Positions 35,171-46,175 of a stretch of DNA of 64,000 nucleotides are shown here, piece by piece. A program made the translations under genes and the position numbers. Numbering within the stretch: position 1 is the first letter of the stretch; each line of letters starts with the position of its first letter. The stretch lies in NCBI GenBank assembly GCA_946122785.1, contig CAMGYJ010000002.1:55887703-55951702 (forward strand), written 5' to 3'. Origin of the DNA: Linum tenue (Eukaryota; Streptophyta; Magnoliopsida; Malpighiales; Linaceae). The notes under the pieces were generated by a model that worked only from the letters and a program-made list of their open reading frames with translations, was not told the origin of the DNA and made no database searches.

Positions 35171-36590
35171 TTTTCTCATGCTAGTTGGGTAACAAGCGTT
35201 AGTGATAATAAATCTACAACTAGGTAGATTTTTATACTAGGTAGTGGAGTTGTTTCTTGGGCTTTGAAGAACAAACACGTGTTACTCATTCCAACATCAA
35301 AGCTAAACTCATAGCCCTTGAGACGGCTGGAAAAGGGTCAGAATAGCTAAAAAATATGTTATTATATAGAGTCGTGGCCACAACCAATGCAAACCATTTC
35401 TGTCTTTTGTGATACTAAGACTACTTTGTCTAGAGCTTATAACAAGATTTACAATGGTAAGTCAACACACATTAGTCTAAGATATGATTACATTAGATAT
35501 TTGATAAATAAAAGGATCATTTATATTGTGTATGTAAGATCATGCAACAAATTAACAGAAGGGTGACTTATAGAACTCTTAAGGGTAAATGACACATTTG
35601 GTCACTGAGATTACTAAATTGTGTCATGTATAGTCACTAGAAAAAATTAATATCAATTTTGGTCACTCGAATTACCGAAACTGGTCAAATTTAGTCACTC
35701 TCCCGTCAGTTTCCGTCCAACTCCATTAATGTAGTTCGAAGGAAACTTTTGGGAGAGTGACTAAATGTGACATGTTTCAGTAATCCGAGTGACTAAATGT
35801 GACATTTTTCAATAATTCGAGTGACCGGAGTTGGACAGAGGCTACAGAAGAGTGACCAAATGTGACCTGTGTCAGTAATTCGAGTGACCAAAATTGATAT
35901 TAAATTTTTCTAGTGACCAAATATGACACGATTTAGTAATCTCAGTGACCAAATGTGTCATTTACCCGAACTCTTAATGACGTTCATTTTAAATATCACC
36001 TATATTAGCATTGAGAGCGGTGCCGCTCTAACAAAAGTAGAAGTCAACTTTTGTATATGCTATGATTCCAGTTTTGAATCTTTAACTCCTAGACTTTAGC
36101 CTATTACGGATTTACTACAAACTTAGAGTTTCTTACACTAAGTAAGTGTTCAAATCGAAAAGATAAATTTATGTTACTTGTTTGACCATGTATTCTCAAA
36201 TCTTATGGACTAAATGAGGGATTGTTAGAACTAGTTATCTAGAGTGGAATACTACTTTGGAAGGAGAATGAGAGTGCAAGTGGCATATAAGTCTCCTTCC
36301 CATTTGGTTTTATTGAATAAGTAGTTAGTGAGCTTTGTGAAAAGTGTGTCGCACTACACACTTTGTGCGTCGCGGTTCTAAATTGAGTTTTTGACAATTT
36401 AATTAATTAATTATTGTTTGATTATTGTGAAACTGAGTAACCCTTTAAAAGATAACTTCAGTTTTTCACCATTATAAGTTTGTTGCCATCATAACTGTGT
36501 TCACCTTATTCCTATTTTCCTTCTCTGTTTTATATAATTCTCTATTTCAGATTTTGAAGAGAATTTTAGTGAGGCTAAATAAACATTTTA
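35171..36590 (+). mobile_element. Copia 3-prime remnant (RNase H plus LTR)
   Basis: Plus-strand frames with stops read as Copia RNase H: SWVTSVSDNKSTT near 35185-35225, SGVVSWALKNK near 35240-35275, LSRAYNKIYNGKSTHISLRY near 35430-35485, then YVRSCNKLTEG. It resumes after the 35583-35967 insertion. GAGGGATTGTTAGAAC at about 36215-36232 could be the polypurine tract and LTR start (about 36222), with the LTR running to about 36590. Non-functional. Confidence 0.7.
35583..35967. mobile_element. Small MULE (385 bp), 10-bp TSD
   Basis: Long TIRs: GGGTAAATGACACATTTGGT at the left has its exact complement at the right end, continuing through CACTGAGATTACTAAAT. The flanking direct repeat is a perfect 10 bp, GAACTCTTAA (35573-35582 and 35968-35977), within the Mutator range. 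GAGTGACTAAATGTGACAT-like units repeat internally. It splits the Copia RNase H remnant. Confidence 0.85.
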
Positions 36591-37254
36591 AGAAAAATTA
36601 TGGGTAAATAAAATTTAATAGCCAAACCTTTCATTTTAAACAAAATAATAGCCAAACCTTTTCGAAAACAATTTAATAACCAAACCGTTAACTTTTCGTC
36701 TGGTCAACTGTTAGTTGATTCTGACGTGGCAAAATATTAAGTGAGCTGGAAATTTTTTGCTTAGGTTGCAATAAATCAAACGTTGACCTTGCCACATAGA
36801 TATACATTCTTTTTATAAATTATTTTTTTAGAAAATTAAAATCATAAAAAAAGGATGGCGTTCATCTGTTCCCTCTTTCTAGCCTAATCCCTTCCATCCC
36901 TACCTTCCGGCCTCCGCGAAACCGAGCCCGTCTCCACCATCTCAATCTTCCAGCAGCAGCAGATTCCCAGTTTGTATTGATCTCCACCAGATGAATACGA
37001 TTAACTTTCCCCTTAAAACAACAATTGAATGTCACTTCCCTCACTCAAAACCTCCATCTGAAACGACCATCCGCTGCCGAATCTCGCTTCCCTCAACCAA
37101 AAGCTCCACCGTCACTTCAGATCCCGAATTCCATCTGAAACGATGAGTCGAATTCCATCCCGAATTCCGCATTTGAAACTGCCTCCGTCCCTTTTCGATA
37201 TCACCGTGTTTACCACTAAAGAATCACTCAATACCACATTGATTATTTTCAAGG

Positions 37255-38545
37255 AGTGATAGTGATTTATAAGGCCAACTTAACCATATTAATTAAATTG
37301 GTTTAAGCTGGGCCTAAATGATGGTATTTTGGGCTTCATACCAGGTACCTCAACACACACTACTTGACCCACCAAACACCCATCCGTCATGCAAGAGGGG
37401 TCAAGTGTCAAGCATGTTGACACCCTTCAACATCAACCACCCAAGTGGCCCATACTTAGCCAAAATTTTGCCCCACCAGCCGCCTACCTACCTCGCGGGT
37501 AATTACCCCAAGACATGATGGGACGAAGAAAGCCAAAATTTGGCTAAGTGTTGAGACCCACAACCACAAGGGGGGTCATGCATGATATCGTCCAAGGGGG
37601 TCTCGTACAAGGGGGGTCAAGCATGACACCATCCAAGGGGGGTCAAGCATTATGTGTGTTGAGACCCATAGCACAAGGGGGGGTCATGCATGACACCGTC
37701 CAAGGGGGTCAAGCACAAGGGGGTCATGCATGACATCATCCCGGGGGGGGTCAAGCACTATGCCATCTACCTACCTTGCACCAGGGGGATCATTCATGAC
37801 ACCGTCCAAGGGGGTCAAGCACAAGGGGGTCATGCATGACATCATCCCGCGGGGGGGGGGGGGGGGGTCAAGCCCTATGCCATCTACCTACCTTGCACCA
37901 GGGGGATCATGCATGACACCGTCCAAGGGGGTCAAGCATGATGCCGAGGTGAAAATTGGCTAAGTATGGAGATCCAACCGTCCAAAGGAGTCAAGCATGA
38001 CACCGTCCAAGGGGGTCAAGCACCGGATACCAAACACTAGGATGTCAAGCATGATGCCACCCCAAGGGGGTCGGATTCATCAAACCTCCAAGCACACATG
38101 ACGTCATGTCAAGGTGGTTAGCACGAGTACCACCAAGCGTGAAGCCTTCACTCACCAAACAAGACACCTCCATGGCACAAGGGGTTAGCTATCAAGTGGC
38201 AAGCACGCAAGACAGTCAATGCATCAAGCAAGCTAAATCAAACACCAAGCAGTGGAGCAGCGGTTACCATGAGGCGGTTGCACGACGGTTACAAGGGATG
38301 ACTATAAATAGGAGAAACAAAGACGAAGCAAGGGTTTCACAACCAACCATTTGACGCACTATGTCAAAATTTATCTTTTTCTCTGCAAATTAGCCATAGC
38401 CTTAGTTTTCGGAGCTCTCACTGAACCTCCATAGGAGTAGGTGTAATTAACTTAGTTTGTCCCAAAAAACCATCAAAAACATCAACCCTCGTTCGAACAT
38501 TGTTCGGAGAGGAGTGAACCGTGTTATTAATCGTTGTTCAAGAAG
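37255..38545 (+). repeat. LTR-like segment with G-rich minisatellite
   Basis: Inside the 4-kb MULE. The upstream half carries the minisatellite. A strong TATA box CTATAAATA lies at 38302-38310, and the downstream part could be R-U5. This order (repeat-rich U3, TATA, leader) suggests a solo LTR, but I could not fix the ends or a convincing TSD. Confidence 0.35.
37548..38060. repeat. G-rich minisatellite
   Basis: Imperfect tandem units built from AAGGGGGTCAAGCA, AAGGGGGTCATGCATGACA and CACCGTCCAAGGGGGTCAAG. Two longer blocks (about 37735-37835 and 37830-37940) each include TACCTACCTTGCACCAGGGG. A G-run of about 17 lies near 37851-37867. GTCATGCATGAC is self-complementary. Confidence 0.85.
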
Positions 38546-39282
38546 TCGAAGGTGCAATCATTGTGTTCAAACACAAGTTTTTCCTCGCCGGAAAACACAC
38601 CGCCACTTCAGATCTGAGTTTTAGATATCACCGTCGTCGGATTAGTGAAGAGAATGACTCTTGATTGGCGAAATATGGGTTGGATAGCGTCGATTGAGAG
38701 AGGGAAATGTCCCCTCTCGCAACCAATCTCCTCTAGCGGCAGCAATCGATGGCGGATCCGCCATTGCCAATGGGAAGAAGCTCTTGCTTGCTGCCGCTTT
38801 CACTTTTCCTTCTTCTTCTTCTTAAACAGGGCCCTCTGCCTTTGAATCTGAAGCAGAACAAAAATCGGATGTGGGAGCCCCTGTAACCGCCCCTTCCTCT
38901 CCCCCGCCGCAACTACTCTCCGTTCATCTACTTTGCCCTGGGCAGAATCTGGAGTCACTGCCGCCGTCAGAGGCTTCTCCGCCACTGGCGGCCGAAGATT
39001 TCAGGCGAAGAACAAGGCGTTCAAGCGGAAGTTCGGGATTTCTGCATTCCCGGTGGAGTCTCGTTGGAGAAACCAAGCGGCGAACGGAAGAATAGGGATT
39101 TCCGTTTTTTCTTTTCAATTTTATAATTATAATTTAATTATTTATAGCATTATAATTTTATAATAATTCAACAAAAATATAAAGAAAAAATATATAGGCT
39201 GACGTGTGCACATATTTGCCACGTCAGAGTCAACTAACAGCTGACTGGACGAAAAGTTAACGGTTTGAATATTAAATTATTT

Positions 39283-40593
39283 GGAAAAAATCCAAAAGTA
39301 CCACTGTTTAAAAAAAAATTCAAAAAATACCACCCAATCCCAAAAAATTCCAAAAATACCACCCTTTTTCAAAAACCGCCACCCATCCAGCGGTTTGGTC
39401 GAAAACCGCTTGTCGGGGGCGCGGTTTTGGACCAAACCGCGGGCCTAGGGGGCGGTTATAAAAAAAAAAATTTGGACCAAAACCGCTGGGTGGGGTGGCG
39501 GTTTGGCCCAAAACCGCCACCCCAACCAGCGGTTTTGTCCAAAAGTTTGGTCGAAACTTCAAACGAACGTAACTTTGCACTCGGGTATCCGATCGTAGCG
39601 ATTTTGTTTTTCATTTCGCATAACTTTTCACGATCTACAACTTTTACTAGGATGAAATTTTCAAAACAGGAACTATTTGTGGATATACGGGACCTTGAGA
39701 ATAACTTTATCTTTACTTTTCAGAAATCCATGTACATTTTGAAATTATGATTATATTAAAAGTTGTAGATCTTGAAAATTTATGCGGAATAAAAAAAAAT
39801 TCATGACATTCGGATTTTGGAGCACAAAGTTATGGCCGCCCAAAGTTTGAAGAAATAAAAAAAAAGGTCGTTCGGGGTGGCAAATGACGTTTTTTCGAGA
39901 CGAAGACGGAACCCGACTGTTTGAGACTTGCAAGATCTCAAAAATTTATTCGGATTCAAAAAATGGAGGCCGCAAACATTTTGAGATCTTGCAAGCCGCA
40001 AACCGCCGGGTCTCGCCTTTCGTCAAACTTTGGGTGGCCATAACTTTGTGCTCCAAACTCCGAATGTTATGAACTTTTTTTTGATTCCGCATAACTTTTC
40101 AAGATCTACAACTTTTAATATAATCATAATTTCAAAATGTACATGGATTTCTGAAAAGTAAAGGTAAAGTTATTCTCAAGGTCCCGTATATCCACAAATA
40201 GTTCCTGTTTTGAAAATTTCATCCTTGTAAAAGTTGTAGATCTTGAAAAGTTATGCGAAATGAAAAACAAAATCGCTACGATCGGATACCCGAGTGCAAA
40301 GTTACGTTCGTTTGAAGTTTCGACCGAACTTTTGGACCAAACCGCTGGTTGGGGTGGCGGTTTTGGGCCAAACCGCCACCCCACCCAGCGGTTTTGGTCC
40401 AATTTTTTTTTTTTTATAACCGCCCCCTAGGCCCGAGGTTTGGTCCAAAACCGCGCCCCCGACAAGCGGTTTTCGACCAAACCGCTGGGTGGGGTGGCGG
40501 TTTTTAAAAAAGGGTGGTATTTTTGGAATTTTTTGGGGTTGAGTGGTATTTTTGGAATTTTTTTTTAAACAGTGGTACTTTTGGATTTTTTCC
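39283..40593. mobile_element. Fold-back MULE, 1.3-kb near-palindrome
   Basis: The perfect 9-bp TSD AAATTATTT (39274-39282 and 40594-40602). The ends are GGAAAAAATCCAAAAGTACC in exact inverted orientation. The two arms (about 39283-39943 and 39979-40593) are inverted copies; only about 35 bases at the centre are unpaired. GCGGTTTTGG/CCAAAACCGC units fill the subterminal zones. Mirror-image open frames on the two strands result from the palindrome. The element interrupts the right TIR of the 36602-40665 MULE. Confidence 0.9.
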
Positions 40594-40674
40594 AAATTAT
40601 TTCCGAAAAGGTTTGATTATTATTTTGTTTAAAATAAAAGGTTTAAATATTAAATTGTATTTATCAAAAATTAT

Positions 40675-41711
40675 TGATTCGCTTTCCTGTCAAATCCCTA
40701 ACACAAACCACCACAAGTTTGTGGCCGGGGTGAAATTCCCCAAAATATCCGTGTGCCCATCCATACGTACCCAACCCAATAGCAAGGCAATCTCACATGA
40801 GTTAGCTGCTACATTTATGTAGCGTAGCCAAGTAGTTGAGATTTAGTACTGTCGATCAGTAACACCCAATATATACCTTGAGCATCTTCTGGAGAGTACT
40901 AGCAAGCCCTTCAATCAATACAGACAAGCGACTGTTCATCCACATGAATTGCCTGCCTGCTAAATTGTAATGCTACTACTGGCCGTGATCGACCAGAACC
41001 ATCCCAAGATTAAAACGTGTGATTGTCATCATTCAAATTCGACTGGTTAATTATATTCTTCCTCACAACCACAAATCCTATCCCTCTCTCTCTCTCTCTC
41101 TCTCTAGTCGACGGTCTAGCCCAAGATGTCAGCCTCTGGAATCTGCTGGGCCGGAGTTTGATGAGCGTCTGTCTTTGTGTTTGATCCCTCTGTCTCTATC
41201 GCATTTTGTCGCCATCTCGTTGTTTCTTAGTTTTGTATAATGAATCGATCGCAAGTTAACGTTGTGGACGTGACACGTTCCATGTGGGTGGTCTGGTCTT
41301 CATGGAAATTAAGCTCTACACCAAATCCCACTATAACGCTGTTTAGCTTTTGACCAACTCGATCGATCTATCGATCTGCCAATCTTGTCCTTACGTTTAT
41401 CGCACTAGTCATCCTCCCCAACGTCGATCGATCTATACCGTTGAAAGCTAGCTAACTGTAATATATACGACAGATTATAACCCAGCAGGCTTAGCAGCTA
41501 GTGGCTTAGACGACGGTAGATCGAACGTGGACGCCAATCTATATGTATGGAGTAGTTGGAACCTAAAACCCTTCCTCCCATGCTACTTGCTATTAGCAAA
41601 TTGGTACTGGCTGCCTTTTTTTTAACTGATTTAGAAAACCACAAAAGTTTATAGACCTTTTTAAGTTGATTTTTTCGGTCGATTTTTAAGTTGGAAAATT
41701 AGACCGCCCTT
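40675..41711. other. Intergenic, no gene seen
   Basis: AT-rich with a (TC)n microsatellite at about 41080-41105. No supportable gene. Confidence 0.5.
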
Positions 41712-41809
41712 GATGAAGAAGGAAAAAAACCCAGAATACTCTAATTATTAAAACAAATTCACCAAATACAATACTTATAAATTTATTTCCCAAAATACAG
41801 CAGTTTCAA

Positions 41810-42205
41810 CATCACTGTCTTTGTCTTCGACAGTGATATTGATCACCGCTTTAGTCCAAAACGGGGAAGGTATCCCCGCTTTTGACCACAACGGGGAACA
41901 CATCACTGCCTTGGACCACAACAGGGAAGTAATCACCGCTGCAGTCTAAAACGGTGATCGCCTCACCGCTTTTCTAAGAAACAGTGATTACATCATCGCC
42001 GTCGACCAAAACGATGATAATTGATCGCCTCACCGTTTTCTGAGAAACGGTGATAACATCATCGCCGTCGACCAAAACGGTGATAATTGACCACGTTTTA
42101 GAGCCCTGGTAGGTGGAAAATTAGGTCACAGCGACCTAGCTATCACCGCTTTGGACAAAAGCGGTGATGTGTTCACCGCCATTGTCCACAGCGGTGATTA
42201 GCTGC
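41810..42205. repeat. Left subterminal hairpin repeats of the MULE
   Basis: About ten imperfect units, each a short inverted repeat such as ATCACCGCTTT...AAAGCGGTGAT or CTCACCGTTTT...AAACGGTGAT with a 6-10 nt loop (often TGGTCCA-like). The same type of unit occupies about 49664-50137 at the other end. Probably transposase-binding arrays; that role is inferred. Confidence 0.8.
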
Positions 42206-42214
42206 CATTTTTTA

Positions 42215-42222
42215 CTATAAAT
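42215..42222 (+). promoter_or_regulatory. TATA box of the MULE transposase gene
   Basis: CTATAAAT just inside the subterminal repeats. It is followed by a leader that reaches a GT-AG leader intron at 42343-42805 and the ATG at 42808. Placement and spacing fit a core promoter. Confidence 0.6.
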
Positions 42223-42342
42223 TCCGACGCCCACTTCCCTCCTGATGCCTTACAGCAAATTAGTACAAAAATTAGTGTTTTTTAGTCGTTTTCTCAGCTG
42301 GTTTGGAGTTGGTTTACTGCTCAAGAAATTCGTCGGGATTCG

Positions 42343-42805
42343 GTATGTTAGAATTATGTATTGTTTACATTTTGATGTGTAAGTAATTATATGTCTGTAT
42401 TTAGTGAATTGCGGTTATTGGAAAATATGTTATGATATATTTAGATTAATTATGATATGATAGATGTTAGTTAGTTAGTTAGTACTGAATTTAGATGAAT
42501 TTGTTTAGTTTTCTCATGATAGATCGGGATTCAGTATGTTATAAGTATGTATTTTTTACATGTTGATGTGTTAGTAATTATATGTCTGTATTTAGTGAAT
42601 TGCGGTTATTGGAAAATATGTTATGATATATTTAGATTAATTATGATATGATAGATGTTAGTTAGTTAGTTATGAATTTAGATGAATTTGCTTAGTTTTC
42701 TCATGATAGATCAATTACATGCGTTTGTTTATGGGTTTGGATGATATTGTTTTTGTATCCCTAATGTACTAATTATATACTATACTTAATTATTATAAAT
42801 TGCAG
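42343..42805 (+). other. 5-prime UTR intron with internal tandem duplication
   Basis: Predicted intron with donor GTATGTTAG and acceptor TTGCAG, ending two bases before the transposase ATG. It contains a roughly 190-bp tandem duplication: the block from CGGGATTCGG to CTCATGATAGAT occurs at about 42334-42526 and 42527-42712, differing by small changes. The duplicate of the donor region reads CAGTATGTTA. Confidence 0.6.
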
Positions 42806-42807
42806 AC

Positions 42808-45710
42808 ATGGGTAAATTTAAGAAGTTTCGGCTTATTATTTGGTGGAATGGTCGGGTGACAAACTCGAACATTGGGATCGACTATGAAAATGGCGAATCC
42901 ACTATGCTAAAAATTGAGTCGAGATTCTCGTGGCAAGAACTCCATGACATTTGTGCAGAAAGGACTTGTACGGGCGGGCAAAGGAGAGTTGGTCAAATTG
43001 CTTACCGCTATCCCAACATGAGTGCTGACGGAATCATGTACGAAAAAGTTGTCATAAATGATGATGACGCGGTGAACATGATGATACAGTTCATATCTGA
43101 GAACGGGGTGCGGCTTGCAGAGGTGTATGTCGAGACCGAGCCGGTCGGTGAAACTCATTCTCACCAGTATTCTTATTATGATGGTTTTGCAGGAGGGTAT
43201 GGCTGGGGTGGTAGTTCAAGTAACTACGGAGGAGGTACTTCTGCAGGAGGGTATGGTTGGGGAGGTACTTCAAGCAACTACGGAGGAGGTAGTTCTGAAG
43301 GAGGTGTTGGGTGGGAAGAATACCCGCAACATGGTGAGACTGCCGTCGATATCGTTCAGCCCGACGGTGATCAATGGCTTGCTTGGGGTCCAGAGTGGGC
43401 TGACATTGAAAACACCCTTCGATCTGAGCGTACTTCGCATGACCAAGAAGACGATGCTGGTTATGCTGGTAACGATGACCATCTTGAGCCGAGCTATCCA
43501 TTCGCCTCCAGTGACGATGAAAGTGAGGAAGATTTGAGATCAGTCAGTGAGGAGGAAGATACGAATGATATCGATGATAGAGAGGTGGCGTTCCGTCAGG
43601 CACCAACGCCTTACTACACAGAGGTTCCTGATCAATTTTTATATGGTCAGAACAATGCCCCTGACTTTCGGCCCATGCCTGTGTATAATCCGACTGCTAA
43701 TTTGGAAGTGGATATGGCGTTCTCTTCGAAAGCCGATGTGCAAGATGCTTTTAGAGAAGAAGCCATGCGGCGTAACTTCGAATGGAAGGTAAAATATTCT
43801 GACACCAAACAACTGCATGTCATTTGTAAGAATGCTGGAGAGGGTTGTATGTGGCAACTTCGGGCTGCATATATGAATAGAAAGGGCGTATGGGTCATGC
43901 GGACAGTAGAGAACAACCACAGATGCTCTTCAACCATACTTTCACAGGATCACCGACAACTTAAAGCAAAAAAAGTAGCAAGAACCATTAAGCATCTAAT
44001 CGAGGCACAACCTGATATCAAGATAAAAGTTATCATGGCCGAGGTGAAGGATCGACATTCCTACACCATAAGGTATAAGAAGGCGTGGCATGGGAAGCAG
44101 AAGTCCATGGCTGAGGTCTACGGTGATTGGGAAGACTCGTATGCTTTACTCCCTAGACTAATGTCCGCAATGGAGGAGTCCAACCCTGGGACGGTTTTCG
44201 TGCCGTGGTACAACAACGTACAAACTGAAGATCAAGTTCGAGTACAGAACGAGTTGATGTTTCATCGTCTGTTCTGGACATTCAAGCCATGTATTGACGG
44301 GTTTCCCTTCTGCATGCCAGTGATTCAGGTATATTACGGACTCAAAATATTGTACTATTTCATTACTTTACTAATTTCAATTTTTACTAACTCATTATTC
44401 ATTTTTTATTCATTTTAACAGGTTGATGGAACTTTCCTTACTGGGAAGTATAAAGGAACTCTTCTTATTGCCACTGGGGTTGATGGAAATTTAAGTATTT
44501 TTCCCTTAGCATTTGCATTAGTTGAAGGGGAGAACAACCTAAGTTGGGCATGGTTCTTTGACCAGCTACACGCCCACGTCACACAAAGAATGGGTATTAC
44601 AATTATATCGGATCGACATGTCGGGATTAAACACGCCGTCGGTGGTTTTCCCGACGAATGGGCATGGACATGGCGCTGGTGTATTCGTCACTTCCTAGCC
44701 AATTTCCAACACAAATTTGGCAAGAAGAAAGACATAAGAGATCAATTGTGGAGTGCAGGTAGTAATGTAATTCAGTGCTTGTTCATGGTTTATTGTTCAA
44801 ATGAAATTTCTTATGGCTTAATTATTAATTCTCCGGTCTTGTAGTGGTTGCACATCAACCAAAAAAGTACGAGCAGAAGATGAAGACGATCCGTCAAATA
44901 CACCGGGCGGGAGCAATATGGGAAGAAGGTCAAGATATGCACATGTGGACATTTCACATGGACAACGGGGCTAGATTCGGAATTGCAACTACCAACCATG
45001 ACGAGAGCATAAATGGAGTCTACAAGGGCATTAGGGCAATGCATGTATCTGTCCTAGTGGAGATGACATACTGGAAGGTAAACGAGTGGTTTGTGAAGAG
45101 ACGGGATGCTGCTATAGGGAGGGAGCGTGCTGGTAATTCAATAGCACATCATATATTTGATGGCATGCAGAAGATCGAAGAGAAATCAAGTAAGCACAGA
45201 GTTGTTCTGTTCAACCGCAATGAAGGTATTTTTGCTGTGCAAACAGGTATTTGGGGTGGAGGAAGATGTGGGCATAATCGTCAATCCGTTACTCTACACG
45301 TAGAAACTCGCACCGAAGAGTGTACATGCCAAAAGTATCAAAACAGAAGAGTACCTTGTTCACATGCAATGGCAGTAGCTAAGTCGATAACCCTTAGCGC
45401 TTACAGTTTGGTTAGTCCTTACTACACGGAACAAGCGATCAGGAACTCCTACTCGTCAAGTTTCAGCCCCCTGCCGGATGAAGCTTATTGGCTTGTAGAC
45501 AATGGGAAGTTGATTATCCCACCGTTGCACTTAAAGCGCACCAAAGGTCGTCCTAGGACCGAAAGGATTCACAATGAAATGGATCAATCACAACGTGCCC
45601 GACGGGGTCCAAAGCGTTGCTCAAAGTGCAGACAACCGGGTCATGACAAGAGGCGTTGCCCAGGTCCACCTCTAGAGCAAGATTCGGGGCCAATTCCGAA
45701 CCAACCTTGA
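42808..45710 (+). CDS. MURA-like MULE transposase, 907 aa, three exons
   Basis: Proposed CDS join(42808..44328, 44422..44758, 44845..45710), with GT-AG introns and all junctions in frame. Transposase of the Mutator superfamily, which binds the TIRs and cuts and inserts the element in the nucleus. Domains: a PB1-like N-terminus (about 1-105), a Gly/Ser repeat and acidic linker (about 130-260), and a MuDR-type DNA-binding domain with a Cys/Cys/His/Cys zinc site (about 294-375; NNHRC). The DDE core follows: Asp509 in VDGTFLTGKYKG at the exon 1/2 junction, Asp571 in ISDRHVGIKH, and Glu673 in NHDESINGVYK. A SWIM zinc finger (about 778-793, CTCQKYQNRRVPCSHA) and a C-terminal CCHC knuckle (about 878-891, CSKCRQPGHDKRRC) come last. 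No internal stops, so probably functional. The first exon alone reads on to 44418 if the intron is retained. Confidence 0.9.
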
Positions 45711-45732
45711 TGCTGTTGTTGTTCACTTCCTT

Positions 45733-45843
45733 GTCATTTTCGTTGTTGTGATGTTTAAGTTGGACTTCTTGTTTTATTCTTGTTGAGTCATTTTCGTTGT
45801 TGTGATGTTTAAGTTGGAGTTCTTGTTTTAATCTTGTAATAAA
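45733..45843 (+). repeat. Tandem duplication and poly(A) signal in the transposase 3-prime UTR
   Basis: The block CATTTTCGTTGTTGTGATGT...TTCTTGTTTTA is present twice (about 45733-45780 and 45789-45832). AATAAA at 45838-45843 follows and is a likely polyadenylation signal for the transposase transcript. Confidence 0.7.
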
Positions 45844-45887
45844 GGGCGTTTGTTGTTTATTTTGGTACAACATGGGGGTTAAAACTA

Positions 45888-46170
45888 AACAAACCCAAAC
45901 CAAATTTAGATGACATAGATAGTTCATGGAAAACAACACAATCCCAAACCAAATTTAGGAACATAGGTAGTTCATGGAAAACAACACAATCCGAAACCAA
46001 ATTTAGACGACATAGATAGTTCATGGAAAACAACACAATCCCAAACCAAATTTAGAAACATAGGTAGTTCATGGAAAACAACACAATCCGAAACCAAATT
46101 TAGACGACATAGATAGTTCATGGAAAACAACACAAGACCAAACTAAATTAGAACGACATAGATAGTTCAC
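45888..46170. repeat. Tandem repeat, unit about 48 bp, six copies
   Basis: Units contain CATAGATAGTTCATGGAAAA followed by CAACACAATCC(C/G)AAACCAA. They begin near 45914, 45962, 46011, 46059, 46108 and 46156. Copies alternate between GACATAGATAG and AACATAGGTAG variants, giving a 97-bp higher-order unit. Confidence 0.85.
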
Positions 46171-46175
46171 TGGTG

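Larger units (their letters stand above)
36602..40665. mobile_element. MULE, about 4.06 kb, with nested insertions
   Basis: The perfect 9-bp TSD AAAAATTAT (36593-36601 and 40666-40674) flanks TIRs of roughly 135 bp. The left TIR starts GGGTAAATAAAATTTAATAG and the right, complemented, GATAAATACAATTTAATAT. Both continue through ACGAAAAG/CTTTTCGT and GCCACGTCAG-like parts. The right TIR is split by the 39283-40593 fold-back element. Interior exon-like segments (36860-37200 and 38590-39110) may be captured host sequence, but I recognise no product. No transposase is present, so this copy is non-autonomous. Confidence 0.82.

Noticed and set aside
37548..38060. Possible CRISPR-like array
   Set aside because: Units are contiguous and imperfect, without unique spacers, in plant nuclear DNA. 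It is a minisatellite.
43115..43937. Alternative frames over transposase exon 1
   Set aside because: Shadows of the 42808-44328 exon, which carries the DNA-binding domain.
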